Positions 1-13,340 of a DNA stretch of 64,000 nt are shown piece by piece; the stretch's first letter is position 1, and every line of letters starts with the position of its first letter. The translations under genes and the position numbers were made by a program. The stretch is taken from NCBI GenBank assembly GCA_000719695.1, contig JOHN01000001.1:124001-188000 (forward strand), written 5' to 3'. The notes below the pieces were generated by a model. That model saw only the letters and a list, made by a program, of their open reading frames with translations. It was not told the DNA's origin and ran no database searches. The DNA comes from Streptomyces sp. NRRL F-6131. Its GTDB lineage: Bacteria > Actinomycetota > Actinomycetes > Streptomycetales > Streptomycetaceae.

Positions 1-717
1 ACCGAGATCCACACCTCCACCCTGAAGCTCTTCGAGCGGATCCTCGGCCCGACCCGCACCTCGCTCGCCGTCCGCAAGGCCCGGCTGATCTTCTGCACCC
101 CGGACCGGGCGCTCGACCCCGGCCCCAATCCGTGGCCGCACCGCTACGCCCTGCCCGACGACGTCGGCGCCGTCTCGGGCCGCACCGTCGTCAACCACGC
201 CGGCACCTTCTGCGCCGACCGCCTGGACATCGGCACCCGTTTCCTGCTCGCCCACCTGCCCACGGCCGCGCCGGGCGCCCGGGTCGTCGACCTCGGCTGC
301 GGCAACGGCGTGCTGGGCACCGCGGCGGCGCTGGCCGCCCCCGGCGCCGAGCTGCTGTTCGTCGACGAGTCGCACCAGGCGGTCGCCTCCGCGGCGGAGA
401 CCTTCCGGGCCAACCTCGGCCCGGACGCCCGGGCGGAGTTCCGCACCGCCGACGCGCTCGCCGACGCGGACGTGCCGCCGGGTTCGGTGGACCTCGTGCT
501 CAACAATCCGCCGTTCCACTCGCACCAGGCCACCACCGACGCCACCGCCTGGCGGATGTTCACCGGGGCCCGGCGGGCGCTGCGCCCCGGTGGGGAGCTC
601 TGGGTGGTCGGCAACCGCCATCTCGACTACCACGTCAAGCTCCGCCGCCTGTTCGGCAACTGCCGTACGGTCGCGGGCAATCCGAAGTTCGTGGTGCTCA
701 AGGCCGTCAAGCGCTGA
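1..717 (+). CDS. rRNA guanine-N2 methyltransferase, RsmC/RlmG type (5' partial)
   Basis: The gene enters from the left edge, so its start and N-terminal part are missing; 238 residues are visible. The reading frame from base 1 is open to the TGA at 715-717. The C-terminal half is a class I SAM-dependent methyltransferase: the SAM-binding motif VVDLGCGNGVLG, an acidic motif II (LLFVDES) and the catalytic NNPPFH motif typical of enzymes that methylate exocyclic amino groups of guanine. The upstream segment with HRYALPDDVGAVSGRTVVNHAGTF-like spacing fits the two-domain RsmC/RlmG layout, where a degenerate N-terminal methyltransferase domain precedes the active one. The likely substrate is a guanine in 16S or 23S rRNA; which one cannot be told from this fragment. 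It is separated from argC by 118 bases holding the argC promoter and is probably transcribed independently. Confidence 0.8.
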   Translation, partial: TEIHTSTLKLFERILGPTRTSLAVRKARLIFCTPDRALDPGPNPWPHRYALPDDVGAVSGRTVVNHAGTFCADRLDIGTRFLLAHLPTAAPGARVVDLGCGNGVLGTAAALAAPGAELLFVDESHQAVASAAETFRANLGPDARAEFRTADALADADVPPGSVDLVLNNPPFHSHQATTDATAWRMFTGARRALRPGGELWVVGNRHLDYHVKLRRLFGNCRTVAGNPKFVVLKAVKR

Positions 718-770
718 GCCTCCGGGCCCGGGCCGCCCTCGGCACCTCGCCGGGGGCGGGGAGCGGACCT

Positions 771-3033
<2,263 letters not shown>

Positions 3034-3064
3034 CCGTCGCCACCAGAGCCGGGGACCAGAAGAC

Positions 3065-3997
3065 GTGCAGATCGCACCCAAGGGCGAACAGGCCCGCAAC
3101 AACACCGCGTTGCCCAAGGCCATGACGCTCATCGAGGCCCTGCCGTGGCTGGAGCGCTTCCACGGCAAGACCGTCGTCATCAAGTTCGGCGGCAACGCCA
3201 TGGTCGACGAGGAGCTCAAGGCGGCCTTCGCCCAGGACGTCGTCTTCCTGCGCTTCGCCGGACTGCACCCCGTGGTGGTGCACGGCGGCGGCCCGCAGAT
3301 CAGCGCCCAGCTCGACCGGCTCGGCCTGGAGTCGTCCTTCACCAACGGCCTGCGGGTCACCACCCCGGAGACCATGGACGTGGTCCGGATGGTGCTCGCC
3401 GGCCAGGTGCAGCGCGAACTGGTCGGCCTGCTCAACCAGCACGGCCCGTTCGCCGTCGGCATGACCGGCGAGGACGCCCACACCATGACCGCCGTCAAGC
3501 GGTACGCGGTGGTCGACGGCGAGCCGGTCGACATCGGCCTGGTCGGCGACATCGTCAACATCGAGGCCGGCGCGGTGAAGGCGCTGATCGCCGACGGCCG
3601 CATCCCGGTGATCTCCTCGATCGCCCGCGGCGCCGACGGCCACGTCTACAACATCAACGCCGACACCGCCGCCGCCGCCCTCGCGGTCGCCCTCGGCGCC
3701 GAGATGCTCGTGGTGCTGACCGACGTCGAGGGCCTCTACAAGGACTGGCCGAACTCCGACGACGTGATCAGCCAGCTCGACGCCACCGAACTGGACGCGC
3801 TGCTGCCGACCCTGGCCTCCGGCATGCTGCCCAAGATGGAGGGCTGTCTGCGCGCCGTCCGCTCCGGCGTCGGCACCGCCCGCGTGCTGGACGGCCGGGT
3901 GCCGCACAGCCTGCTGCTGGAGATCTTCACCGACGAGGGCATCGGCACGATGGTCGTGCCCGACGACGAACCGACCGTGACCGGGGGACTCGCATGA
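3065..3997 (+). CDS. argB: Acetylglutamate kinase ArgB
   Basis: ArgB phosphorylates N-acetylglutamate with ATP, the second step of arginine synthesis. The 310-residue protein shows the amino acid kinase fold signatures: [10 protein letters not shown] near the N-terminus, VHGGGPQIS, and [15 protein letters not shown] in the nucleotide-binding half. The N-terminal segment before KTVVIKFGG (about 30 residues, with an [12 protein letters not shown] helix) is what arginine-inhibited hexameric enzymes carry, so feedback inhibition by arginine is likely; that is inference. The start is a GTG 31 bases after argJ, with only a weak ribosome binding site. The stop overlaps the argD start (ATGA). Confidence 0.96.
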   Translation: MQIAPKGEQARNNTALPKAMTLIEALPWLERFHGKTVVIKFGGNAMVDEELKAAFAQDVVFLRFAGLHPVVVHGGGPQISAQLDRLGLESSFTNGLRVTTPETMDVVRMVLAGQVQRELVGLLNQHGPFAVGMTGEDAHTMTAVKRYAVVDGEPVDIGLVGDIVNIEAGAVKALIADGRIPVISSIARGADGHVYNINADTAAAALAVALGAEMLVVLTDVEGLYKDWPNSDDVISQLDATELDALLPTLASGMLPKMEGCLRAVRSGVGTARVLDGRVPHSLLLEIFTDEGIGTMVVPDDEPTVTGGLA

Positions 3998-5202
3998 CTT
4001 CCAACGCCAAGCTCACCGACCGGTGGCAGCACGCCTTCACCGACAACTACGGCACCCCCCGGATCCCGCTGGTCCGCGGCGAGGGCAGCACGCTCTGGGA
4101 CGCCGACGGCAAGGCGTACACCGACCTGCTCGGCGGCATCGCGGTCAACGCCCTCGGCACCGCCCACCCGGCCGTCGTCGAGGCGGTCGGCCGGCAGATC
4201 GCCACCCTCGGCCACGTCTCCAACCTGTTCATCGCCGAGCCCACCGTCGCCCTCGCCGAGCGGCTGCTGGAGCTCGACGGCCGCCCCGGCCGGGTGTTCT
4301 TCTGCAACTCCGGCGCCGAGGCCAACGAGGCCGCGTTCAAGATCAGCCGCCGGACCGGCCGCACCCACCTGGTCGCCCTGGAGGGCGCCTTCCACGGCCG
4401 CACCATGGGCGCGCTCGCCCTCACCGGCCAGCCCGCCAAGCAGGACCCGTTCCGCCCGCTGCCCGGCGACGTCACCCACGTCCCGTTCGGCGACGTGGAG
4501 GCGCTGCGCGCGGCCGTCACCCCGGAGACCGCCGCCGTCTTCCTGGAGCCGATCCAGGGCGAGAACGGCGCCGTCCCGCTGCCCGACGGCTACCTGCGGG
4601 CCGCCCGCGAGATCACCCGCGCCACCGGCACCCTGCTCGTCCTCGACGAGATCCAGACCGGCGTCGGCCGCACCGGCCACTGGTTCGCCCACCAGGCCTT
4701 CGAGGGCGTCGAGCCGGACGTCGTCACGCTCGCCAAGGCGCTCGGCGGCGGCCTGCCGATGGGCGCCGTCCTGGCCTTCGGCGAGGCGGCGGAGCTGCTC
4801 ACCCCGGGTCAGCACGGCACCACGTTCGGCGGCAACCCGGTGGCCGCGGCGGCCGGTCTGGCGGTGCTGGACACCGTCGCGTCCCAGGGCCTGCTGGAGC
4901 ACGCCCGCACGATCGGGGAGCGGCTGCGGCGGGGCGTCGAAGCGATCGGCGACCCGCTGGTCTCGCACGTGCGCGGCGCGGGCCTGCTGCTGGGCATCGT
5001 GCTCACCGCGCCGGTGTCCGCGAAGGTGCAGGCGGGACTCCAGGAGGCCGGCTTCCTGGTGAACGCCGCCGTACCGGAGGCGGTGCGCCTGGCGCCCCCG
5101 CTGGTGCTGACCGAGCAGGAGGCCGACGCCTTCCTCGCCGCGCTGCCGGCCGTGCTGCGGACGGTGCGCGAGGACGCCCCGGACGATGCGAACCGCGCGT
5201 AG
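3994..5202 (+). CDS. argD: Acetylornithine aminotransferase ArgD
   Basis: ArgD is the PLP enzyme that converts N-acetylglutamate semialdehyde to N-acetylornithine with glutamate as amino donor. The 402-residue product is a class III aminotransferase: [14 protein letters not shown] binds the cofactor phosphate, FHGRTMGAL follows, [12 protein letters not shown] contains the aspartate that contacts the PLP nitrogen, and Lys248 in [13 protein letters not shown] forms the Schiff base. The ATG at 3994 overlaps the argB stop by four bases, which fixes the start although the frame is open further upstream. The next gene, argR, follows after 17 bases. Confidence 0.96.
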   Translation: MTSNAKLTDRWQHAFTDNYGTPRIPLVRGEGSTLWDADGKAYTDLLGGIAVNALGTAHPAVVEAVGRQIATLGHVSNLFIAEPTVALAERLLELDGRPGRVFFCNSGAEANEAAFKISRRTGRTHLVALEGAFHGRTMGALALTGQPAKQDPFRPLPGDVTHVPFGDVEALRAAVTPETAAVFLEPIQGENGAVPLPDGYLRAAREITRATGTLLVLDEIQTGVGRTGHWFAHQAFEGVEPDVVTLAKALGGGLPMGAVLAFGEAAELLTPGQHGTTFGGNPVAAAAGLAVLDTVASQGLLEHARTIGERLRRGVEAIGDPLVSHVRGAGLLLGIVLTAPVSAKVQAGLQEAGFLVNAAVPEAVRLAPPLVLTEQEADAFLAALPAVLRTVREDAPDDANRA

Positions 5203-5219
5203 TCCGGGAGAATCATCAC

Positions 5220-5768
5220 ATGACCGTTCCCCACTCCGGCCAACCCGCCGCCGGCCCGACGCCGCAGGTCCCGCAGACCCGCACCGCGCGCCACCGGCGG
5301 ATCGTGGACCTGCTCACCCGCCAGCCCGTGCGTTCGCAGAGCCAGCTCGCCAAGCTGCTCGCCGACGACGGACTCGTGGTCACCCAGGCCACCCTCTCCC
5401 GGGACCTGGACGAGCTGGGCGCGGTGAAGATCCGCAACCGGGACGGCGCGCTCATCTACGCCGTCCCGGCCGAGGGCGGTGACCGCACCCCGCGCGCGCC
5501 GATGGGGGAGTCCGCGACCGAGGGCCGGATGGCCCGCCTGGCCGGCGAACTCATGGTCTCCGCCACCGCCTCCGGCAACCTGGTGGTGCTGCGCACTCCG
5601 CCGGGCGCGGCCCAGTTCCTGGCCTCGGCGATCGACCAGGCCGAGGTCTTCGAGATCATCGGCACCATCGCCGGTGACGACACCGTCCTGCTGATCAGCC
5701 GCGACCCGTCCGGCGGCCAGGCCCTCGCCGACCACCTCATGCAGCTCGCCCAGGCGAAGGCGCAGTAG
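5220..5768 (+). CDS. argR: Arginine repressor ArgR
   Basis: ArgR is the arginine-responsive repressor of the biosynthetic genes around it. The 182-residue protein has an N-terminal winged helix-turn-helix ([18 protein letters not shown] followed by [10 protein letters not shown]) and a C-terminal hexamerisation and arginine-binding domain with [16 protein letters not shown] Pro/Ala-rich leader of about 20 residues precedes the DNA-binding domain. The ATG at 5220 gives a start 17 bases after argD. As the last gene of argCJBDR it is in the operon it should control, giving autoregulation through the argC operator. A perfect hairpin terminator follows at once. Confidence 0.96.
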   Translation: MTVPHSGQPAAGPTPQVPQTRTARHRRIVDLLTRQPVRSQSQLAKLLADDGLVVTQATLSRDLDELGAVKIRNRDGALIYAVPAEGGDRTPRAPMGESATEGRMARLAGELMVSATASGNLVVLRTPPGAAQFLASAIDQAEVFEIIGTIAGDDTVLLISRDPSGGQALADHLMQLAQAKAQ

Positions 5769-5782
5769 CCCCCGTTCCTCCC

Positions 5783-5808
5783 GTGGGCCCGGTTCCGACC
5801 GGGCCCAC
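5783..5808 (+). terminator. Hairpin terminator after argR
   Basis: A perfect 10-bp stem, GTGGGCCCGG (5783-5792) and CCGGGCCCAC (5799-5808), encloses a 6-base loop. There is no T-run, as is usual in this type of genome. It separates argCJBDR from argG. Confidence 0.8.
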
Positions 5809-5841
5809 ACGCGTATCCGGGACCGACCCGTCCACCGGGTT

Positions 5842-5876
5842 TTGAGTTTCATACGGAGTAGTGCATACTTATGCCT
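5842..5876 (+). promoter_or_regulatory. argG promoter with overlapping ARG box
   Basis: TTGAGT (5842-5847), 16-base spacer and CATACT (5864-5869) form a plausible promoter. The imperfect palindrome GCATACTTATGC (5863-5874) covers the -10 element and resembles an ARG box; TTTCATAC at 5848-5855 may be a second half site. ArgR repression of argG is inferred. Confidence 0.65.
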
Positions 5877-5917
5877 ATCGCCGTAAGCCTGTTCGCACAG
5901 TTGTGAAGGAGAAAGCC

Positions 5918-8651
<2,734 letters not shown>

Positions 8652-8674
8652 CCGCCCCCCACCGCCCACGACGG

Positions 8675-8711
8675 GGGAGGGGCGCGACGGGCCACCCGCC
8701 GCGCCCCTCCC
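8675..8711 (+). terminator. Hairpin terminator after argH
   Basis: GGGAGGGGCGC (8675-8685) pairs perfectly with GCGCCCCTCCC (8701-8711); the 15-base centre can form an extra 4-bp CGGG/CCCG helix. This closes the arginine cluster. Confidence 0.8.
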
Positions 8712-8768
8712 CTCCGTATGCGACCGGACGCCCGTAACCCGGACGGCCTCCGTCCGGTCAAGCACGGT

Positions 8769-9026
8769 ATGTGCAATGGCCTCCCGTCCGTCCCCTCCGC
8801 CGAGGACGAGGTCCTCGGCGAACTGCGCCGCCGCCTCGTCCGCGAGGCCGTCGCCGCCCTGCCCGGCCGCTGCCCGCAACTGGTCGCCGCCCTCGCCGAG
8901 GACCCGCCGCCGACCTACCGCGAGCTCTCCCACCGGCTCGGCATGCCGCGCGGCTCCATCGGTCCCACCCGCGCCCGCTGCCTCGCCTGCCTGCGCACCC
9001 TGCTGCGCGCCGAGCGCTACGCCTGA
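8769..9026 (+). CDS. Stand-alone sigma-70 region 4-like DNA-binding protein
   Basis: This is a small protein of about 85 residues whose C-terminal half, [20 protein letters not shown] followed by ARCLACLR, is the helix-turn-helix of sigma-70 region 4 as found at the end of ECF sigma factors. The N-terminal half ([20 protein letters not shown]) resembles the helix before that motif in such factors. There is no region 2, so it could not melt promoters alone. It may be a relic of an ECF sigma factor or a small accessory regulator. The frame is open from an ATG at 8718, but that lies seven bases after the argH terminator; the ATG at 8769 is a compromise, and neither has a clear ribosome binding site. 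The role is unknown. Confidence 0.55.
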   Translation: MCNGLPSVPSAEDEVLGELRRRLVREAVAALPGRCPQLVAALAEDPPPTYRELSHRLGMPRGSIGPTRARCLACLRTLLRAERYA

Positions 9027-9437
9027 GCGCCCGCGTCGTGCACCGCCCCGCCCGCGGCCCGCCGGGCCCCGCCCCGCCCCGTGCTCCGCGCCCGTCGGCA
9101 CGTCTCCCGTCCGTCGGCACGCCTCCCACCGCCGTGGTGCCGTTCGCGCCGCCACCCCGCCGGGCGTGACCCTCGCCACGTCGGGCGGCCGTGAGGTTGA
9201 GAGCAGCTGACACCCGGGTAAGGCGCTGGCGAACGCGGCTCTTGACGGCGGCGCGCCCGCTCGGATACTGACCGTGAGCGCGCCGCCGCCGACACGGCCC
9301 CACCAGGGCCGTGCGGGCCGGTGCGTTCGTGCGCCACCCCGGCCTGGGCAGATCCCCGGCCGGACACCTCCGGCAGGCAACCGGTGCGACACCCTCACCT
9401 CCGCGCGCCGGGTACAACGATGGGGAGGCCCCCGCAC
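9027..9437. other. Gene-free stretch with one promoter candidate
   Basis: This is very GC-rich sequence in which I see no convincing gene. A promoter candidate on the plus strand reads TTGACG (9242-9247) and GATACT (9264-9269) with 16 bases between. It could serve the acetyltransferase starting at 9438 with a leader of about 160 bases. Confidence 0.45.
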
Positions 9438-9938
9438 ATGGGCATGAGCGTGAACATTTCGACCGCCGGGACGGACGACGCGGAGCAGATCCTCAAGCTC
9501 CAGTACCTCGGCTACCAGAGCGAGGCCGAGCTCTACGGCGACTGGGCCATCGAGCCGCTGACGCAGTCCCTGGAGAGCCTGCGCAGCGAACTGACCGAGC
9601 AGCACGTCCTGGTCGCCCGCCTCGGCGACGAGATCGTCGGCACCGTCCGCGGCCACCTCGGCGCCGACGGCGTCGGCCGGATAGGGCGTCTGGTCGTCCA
9701 CCCCCGGATGCAGCGCCACGGCCTCGGCGGCCGCCTGCTGGAGGCGCTGGAGCAGCGCCTCGCCGAGGACGGCGCGGTGACCTCCTACCGGCTCTTCACC
9801 GGCCACCGCAGCCTCGGCAACCTGCGCCTCTACGCCCGCCAGGGCTACCGCCAGACCACCGTCGAACAGATCAGCGGCCGGATCACCCTGGTGCACCTGG
9901 AGAAGCCCGCCACCGCCCCGCTCGCCGCCACCGCCTGA
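9438..9938 (+). CDS. GNAT family N-acetyltransferase
   Basis: This is a single-domain GNAT enzyme of 166 residues that transfers acetyl from acetyl-CoA to an unknown amine. The acetyl-CoA-binding motif A is clear: [20 protein letters not shown], with the QRHGLG pyrophosphate loop. Motif B follows in [19 protein letters not shown], which contains the usual NxxLYxxxGY-type ending. The ATG at 9438 is preferred because GGGGAGG (9422-9428) stands nine bases upstream; in-frame ATGs at 9420 and 9444 are alternatives. It is a monocistronic gene between two gene-free stretches. Nothing in the context reveals the substrate. Confidence 0.85.
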   Translation: MGMSVNISTAGTDDAEQILKLQYLGYQSEAELYGDWAIEPLTQSLESLRSELTEQHVLVARLGDEIVGTVRGHLGADGVGRIGRLVVHPRMQRHGLGGRLLEALEQRLAEDGAVTSYRLFTGHRSLGNLRLYARQGYRQTTVEQISGRITLVHLEKPATAPLAATA

Positions 9939-10506
9939 AGCCCCCCGGCAACCCCTCCGGCCGGCTCCTCCCGAGCCCCGACGACCCGGCGCCGCCATCA
10001 TTCGGACCTCCGAAGGCGGCGCCGGTCGACGTTTGCGCAGGTCAACGCCACGAGTGTCCGCATTGCGGACGCCGCCTCCAAATAATTGGGACGACCTCCG
10101 CCCATCTGATTTACTGGCTCACATGACTGCGACGACGAAATGGACCCCCACCGGCACCCTGCCGGCAGGTGAGCGCGCCATGTGCCGTCGAATGTGTCAC
10201 CGCTGAGGGCCACCGCCCCCGGCACCCGTCGAGAGTGCCCCTTCCTCGCGCCCCGAAGCGAGACCCCGGCGTCGTTCCCGTCCGTGCGAACCCGCCCCTC
10301 CTCCCGCACCCCCTTCTTCGGCCTGCCCGCCCACCCGCGGGCACCGGTGACTCGTAAGGGCCACGCCGTCGCGCGGCCCGGCCGCCCAGCGGCGACGATC
10401 AAGGGGTGGCAGGTCCGGATCCCCCCGGCGCGACGCCGTACACGTCGCCGACCGCACGGCGCTGCGCGCACCGCACGCCGCCCGCCCCCGACCCACGGAA
10501 GCAGCT
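9939..10506. other. Gene-free stretch upstream of metN, possible long leader
   Basis: No convincing gene is seen. It holds a 15-base inverted repeat GTCCGCATTGCGGAC (10056-10070), then an unusually AT-rich patch (about 10076-10134) that could contain a promoter for metNIQ, then about 370 GC-rich bases before metN. Small hairpins occur, for example CCGGCA/TGCCGG at 10151-10165. I could not recognise a SAM-I or SAM-IV riboswitch consensus. Confidence 0.5.
10056..10070. promoter_or_regulatory. 15-base inverted repeat upstream of metNIQ
   Basis: GTCCGCA and TGCGGAC are exact inverted copies around a single T. The repeat is placed just before the AT-rich patch, as an operator would be. No regulator is identified. 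Confidence 0.4.
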
Positions 10507-11532
10507 GTGATCACCACCACGGACCTCACCAAGGTCTACCGATCCCGCGGCCGCGAGGTGACCGCCCTCGCCGGCGTCGACCTCCACGTCCGCCCCGGCG
10601 AGGTCTACGGAGTCGTCGGCACCAGCGGCGCCGGCAAGTCCACCCTCATCCGCTGCGTCAACATGCTGGAACGGCCCACCTCCGGGACCGTCACCGTGGA
10701 CGGCGTCGAACTCACCGCCCTCACCGGCGGCGAGAACCGGGCCGGCAAGGACCTGCGCGAGGCCCGCCGCCGGATCGGCATGGTCTTCCAGCACTTCAAC
10801 CTGCTCGCCTCGCGCACCGTCCAGCAGAACGTCGAGCTCCCGCTGGAGATCATCGGCCTGGACCGCACCCAGCGCCGCCGCAAGGCCGCCGAACTGCTCG
10901 ACCTCGTCGGCCTCGCCGACAAGGCCCGCAGCTACCCCGGCCAGCTCTCCGGCGGCCAGAAGCAGCGCGTCGGCATCGCCCGCGCCCTCGCCGGCGACCC
11001 CAAGGTGCTGCTCTCCGACGAGGCCACCTCCGCGCTCGACCCCGAGACCACCCGCTCCATCCTCAAACTGCTGCGCGACCTCAACCAGCAGCTCGGCCTC
11101 ACCGTCCTGCTCATCACCCACGAGATGGACGTCATCAAGTCCGTCTGCGACTCCGCCGCCCTGATGCGCGGCGGCCGGGTGATCGAGTCCGGCGCCCTCA
11201 CCGACCTGCTCGCCGAACCCGGCTCCGAACTCGCCCGCGAACTCTTCCCGCTCAGCGAGTTCGGCACCGGCCACCCCGGCGCCACCGTGCTGGAGATCAC
11301 CTTCCAGGGCGACGCCCCCGCGCAGCCCTTCGTCTCCCAGCTCGCCCGCACCTACCAGATCGACATCAACATCCTCGGCGCCGCCGTCGAGACCATCGCC
11401 GGCCGCATGGTCGGCCGGATGCGCGTCGAACTGCCCGGCTCGCGGCACGACAACGTGGTGCCCATCGGCTTCCTGCGCGAGCAGGGCCTCCAGGTGGACG
11501 TGATCGAGACGGCGAACGGAGCGGCGGCATGA
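10507..11532 (+). CDS. metN: Methionine ABC transporter ATP-binding protein MetN
   Basis: MetN is the ATPase of the MetNIQ importer for L- and D-methionine at the cytoplasmic membrane. The 341-residue product has the Walker A motif GTSGAGKST, the ABC signature LSGGQKQR, Walker B with LLSDEATSALD, and the switch histidine in LLITHEMD. The last 90 or so residues (from about 255) form the NIL domain, an ACT-like methionine sensor that lets intracellular methionine inhibit the transporter. The GTG start at 10507 has a weak ribosome binding site. The stop overlaps the metI ATG by four bases. Confidence 0.94.
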   Translation: MITTTDLTKVYRSRGREVTALAGVDLHVRPGEVYGVVGTSGAGKSTLIRCVNMLERPTSGTVTVDGVELTALTGGENRAGKDLREARRRIGMVFQHFNLLASRTVQQNVELPLEIIGLDRTQRRRKAAELLDLVGLADKARSYPGQLSGGQKQRVGIARALAGDPKVLLSDEATSALDPETTRSILKLLRDLNQQLGLTVLLITHEMDVIKSVCDSAALMRGGRVIESGALTDLLAEPGSELARELFPLSEFGTGHPGATVLEITFQGDAPAQPFVSQLARTYQIDINILGAAVETIAGRMVGRMRVELPGSRHDNVVPIGFLREQGLQVDVIETANGAAA

Positions 11533-12248
11533 CCTGGGACCAGATGCAGGAACTGATGTGGCCGGCCACCTGGGAGACCCTCCAGATGGTCGGAGTGGCG
11601 ACCGTCTGCACCGTCCTCCTCGGACTGCCGCTCGGCGTGCTGCTCGTGCTCACCGCCAAGGGCGGCGCCCTGCAGAACCAGCCCGTCAACAAGGTGCTCG
11701 GCGCGGTCGTGAACCTCGCCCGCTCCCTGCCGTTCATCATCCTGATGATCGCGCTGTTCTCCTTCACCCGCTGGCTGGTCGGCAACTCCCTCGGCTGGCA
11801 GGCCGCCACCGTCCCGCTGACCGTCGGCGCCATCCCCTTCTTCGCCCGGCTTGTGGAGACCAACGTCCGCGAGGTCGACCGCGGCCTCGTCGAGGCCGTC
11901 CAGGCCATGGGCGGCACCACTTGGACCCTCGTCCGCAAGACGCTCGTCCCCGAGGCCCTGCCCGGCATCCTCGCCTCCGTCACCACCACGATCATCGCGC
12001 TGATCGGCTACTCCGCGATGGCCGGCACCGTCGGCGGCGGCGGCCTCGGCGACCTCGCCTACCGCTACGGCTACCTGCGCTTCGAGACCGCCTTCATGTG
12101 GGTCATCGTCGCCGAGATCGCGATCATCGTCACCGTGATCCAGCTGGCCGGCGACTACGCCGTGCGACGACTGGCCAACCGGGGCCGCGGCGGCGGCCGG
12201 ACCCGCCTGCTGCGCCCCCGCGCCGACACCGACCTCGTCGCCTCCTAG
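11529..12248 (+). CDS. metI: Methionine ABC transporter permease MetI
   Basis: MetI is the membrane subunit of the importer. The 239-residue protein has about five hydrophobic segments (for example VGVATVCTVLLGLPLGVLLV and FMWVIVAEIAIIVTVIQLAG) and the permease EAA loop, seen as VEAVQAMGGTTWTLVRKTLV, which docks onto MetN. The ATG at 11529 overlaps the metN stop (ATGA), indicating translational coupling. The C-terminus is Arg-rich and cytoplasmic. metQ follows after 57 bases. Confidence 0.93.
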   Translation: MTWDQMQELMWPATWETLQMVGVATVCTVLLGLPLGVLLVLTAKGGALQNQPVNKVLGAVVNLARSLPFIILMIALFSFTRWLVGNSLGWQAATVPLTVGAIPFFARLVETNVREVDRGLVEAVQAMGGTTWTLVRKTLVPEALPGILASVTTTIIALIGYSAMAGTVGGGGLGDLAYRYGYLRFETAFMWVIVAEIAIIVTVIQLAGDYAVRRLANRGRGGGRTRLLRPRADTDLVAS

Positions 12249-12305
12249 ACCTCCCCGTCCGATCCTCGGACGCGGCTCCCCGCACCACGCAGAAAGGCAC
12301 TTTTC

Positions 12306-13133
12306 GTGCGCAACGCCCTGAAGTTCACCAGCGTCCTCGCCACCGCCGGCATCGCCCTCTCGCTCGCCGCCTGCGGCAGCAACGGCGACTCGGCGTCCTC
12401 GGACCCGAACGCGCCGCTCACCGTCGTCGCCAGCCCCACCCCGCACGGCCAGATCCTCAAGTACGTCAAGGACAACCTCGCGGACAAGGCCGGCCTCAAG
12501 CTCAACGTCAAGGAGGTCACCGACTACGTGACCCCCAACACGGCGGTGCAGGACGGCTCGGCCGACGCCAACTACTTCCAGCACGTGCCGTACCTGGAGG
12601 ACTTCAACAAGAAGCGCGGCACCGACATCGTCTCCGTCGAGGCCGTGCACCTGGAGCCGCTGGGCGTCTACTCCAAGAAGGTCAAGGCGATCGCCGAGCT
12701 GCCCGACGGCGCCACCATCGGCCTGCCCAACGACGCCACCAACGAGGGCCGCGCGCTCAAGCTGCTCGCCGACAACAAGCTCATCACCCTCAAGGACGGG
12801 GCCGGCACCGCCGCCACCCCCGCCGACGTCACCGGCAACCCGAAGAACCTCAAGTGGAAGGAGCTGGAGGCCGCCCAGCTGCCCCGCTCCATCGCCGACG
12901 TCGACGCCGCCGTCATCAACGGCAACTACGCCCTCGACTCCGGCCTCAAGCCCGCCACCGACGCGATCGTGCTGGAGAAGGCCGAGGGCAACCCCTACGC
13001 CAACATCCTCGCCGTGAAGAAGGGCAAGGAGAACGACCCGCGGGTGAAGAAGCTCGCCGAGCTGCTGCACTCCGCCGAGGTCAAGAAGTTCATCGAGGAC
13101 ACCTTCCAGGGCTCCGTCATCCCGGCGTTCTGA
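12306..13133 (+). CDS. metQ: Methionine-binding lipoprotein MetQ
   Basis: MetQ is the extracellular substrate-binding subunit. The 275-residue protein starts with a lipoprotein signal peptide: positive start (MRNALK), hydrophobic core and lipobox LAAC with the lipidated Cys23. The mature part belongs to the NlpA/MetQ family, with TVVASPTPHGQILKYVKD, the DYVTPN segment and the C-terminal EDTFQGSVIPAF. The GTG start at 12306 follows GAAAGG. Together with metN and metI it completes the transporter, and a strong terminator ends the unit. Confidence 0.94.
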   Translation: MRNALKFTSVLATAGIALSLAACGSNGDSASSDPNAPLTVVASPTPHGQILKYVKDNLADKAGLKLNVKEVTDYVTPNTAVQDGSADANYFQHVPYLEDFNKKRGTDIVSVEAVHLEPLGVYSKKVKAIAELPDGATIGLPNDATNEGRALKLLADNKLITLKDGAGTAATPADVTGNPKNLKWKELEAAQLPRSIADVDAAVINGNYALDSGLKPATDAIVLEKAEGNPYANILAVKKGKENDPRVKKLAELLHSAEVKKFIEDTFQGSVIPAF

Positions 13134-13171
13134 TCCCCGGAGCCCCCGGCTCCCGACCCGTCCCTCCGGAC

Positions 13172-13214
13172 CCCGACCGGGCCCCCGCCGCAACCAGGCG
13201 GGGGCCCGGTCGGG
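13172..13214 (+). terminator. Hairpin terminator after metQ
   Basis: An 18-bp perfect stem (13172-13189 with 13197-13214, core CCCGACCGGGCCC) closes a 7-base loop GCAACCA. It ends the metNIQ operon. Confidence 0.85.
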
Positions 13215-13340
13215 CAGTATGCACCAGTGACGGTCCGACAGACCCATTTCTGACGTACCGTCGTCCGGTCCGTGCACCGCGTGACAACCCGGCACCGGCG
13301 AGGCGTACGGTGTGTCCACGACCCGGCGAGGAGAGACGGC

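Noticed and set aside
10120..10506. SAM riboswitch before metN
   Set aside because: The conserved core segments of SAM-I and SAM-IV could not be recognised on the plus strand. Left as a leader to test with covariance models.
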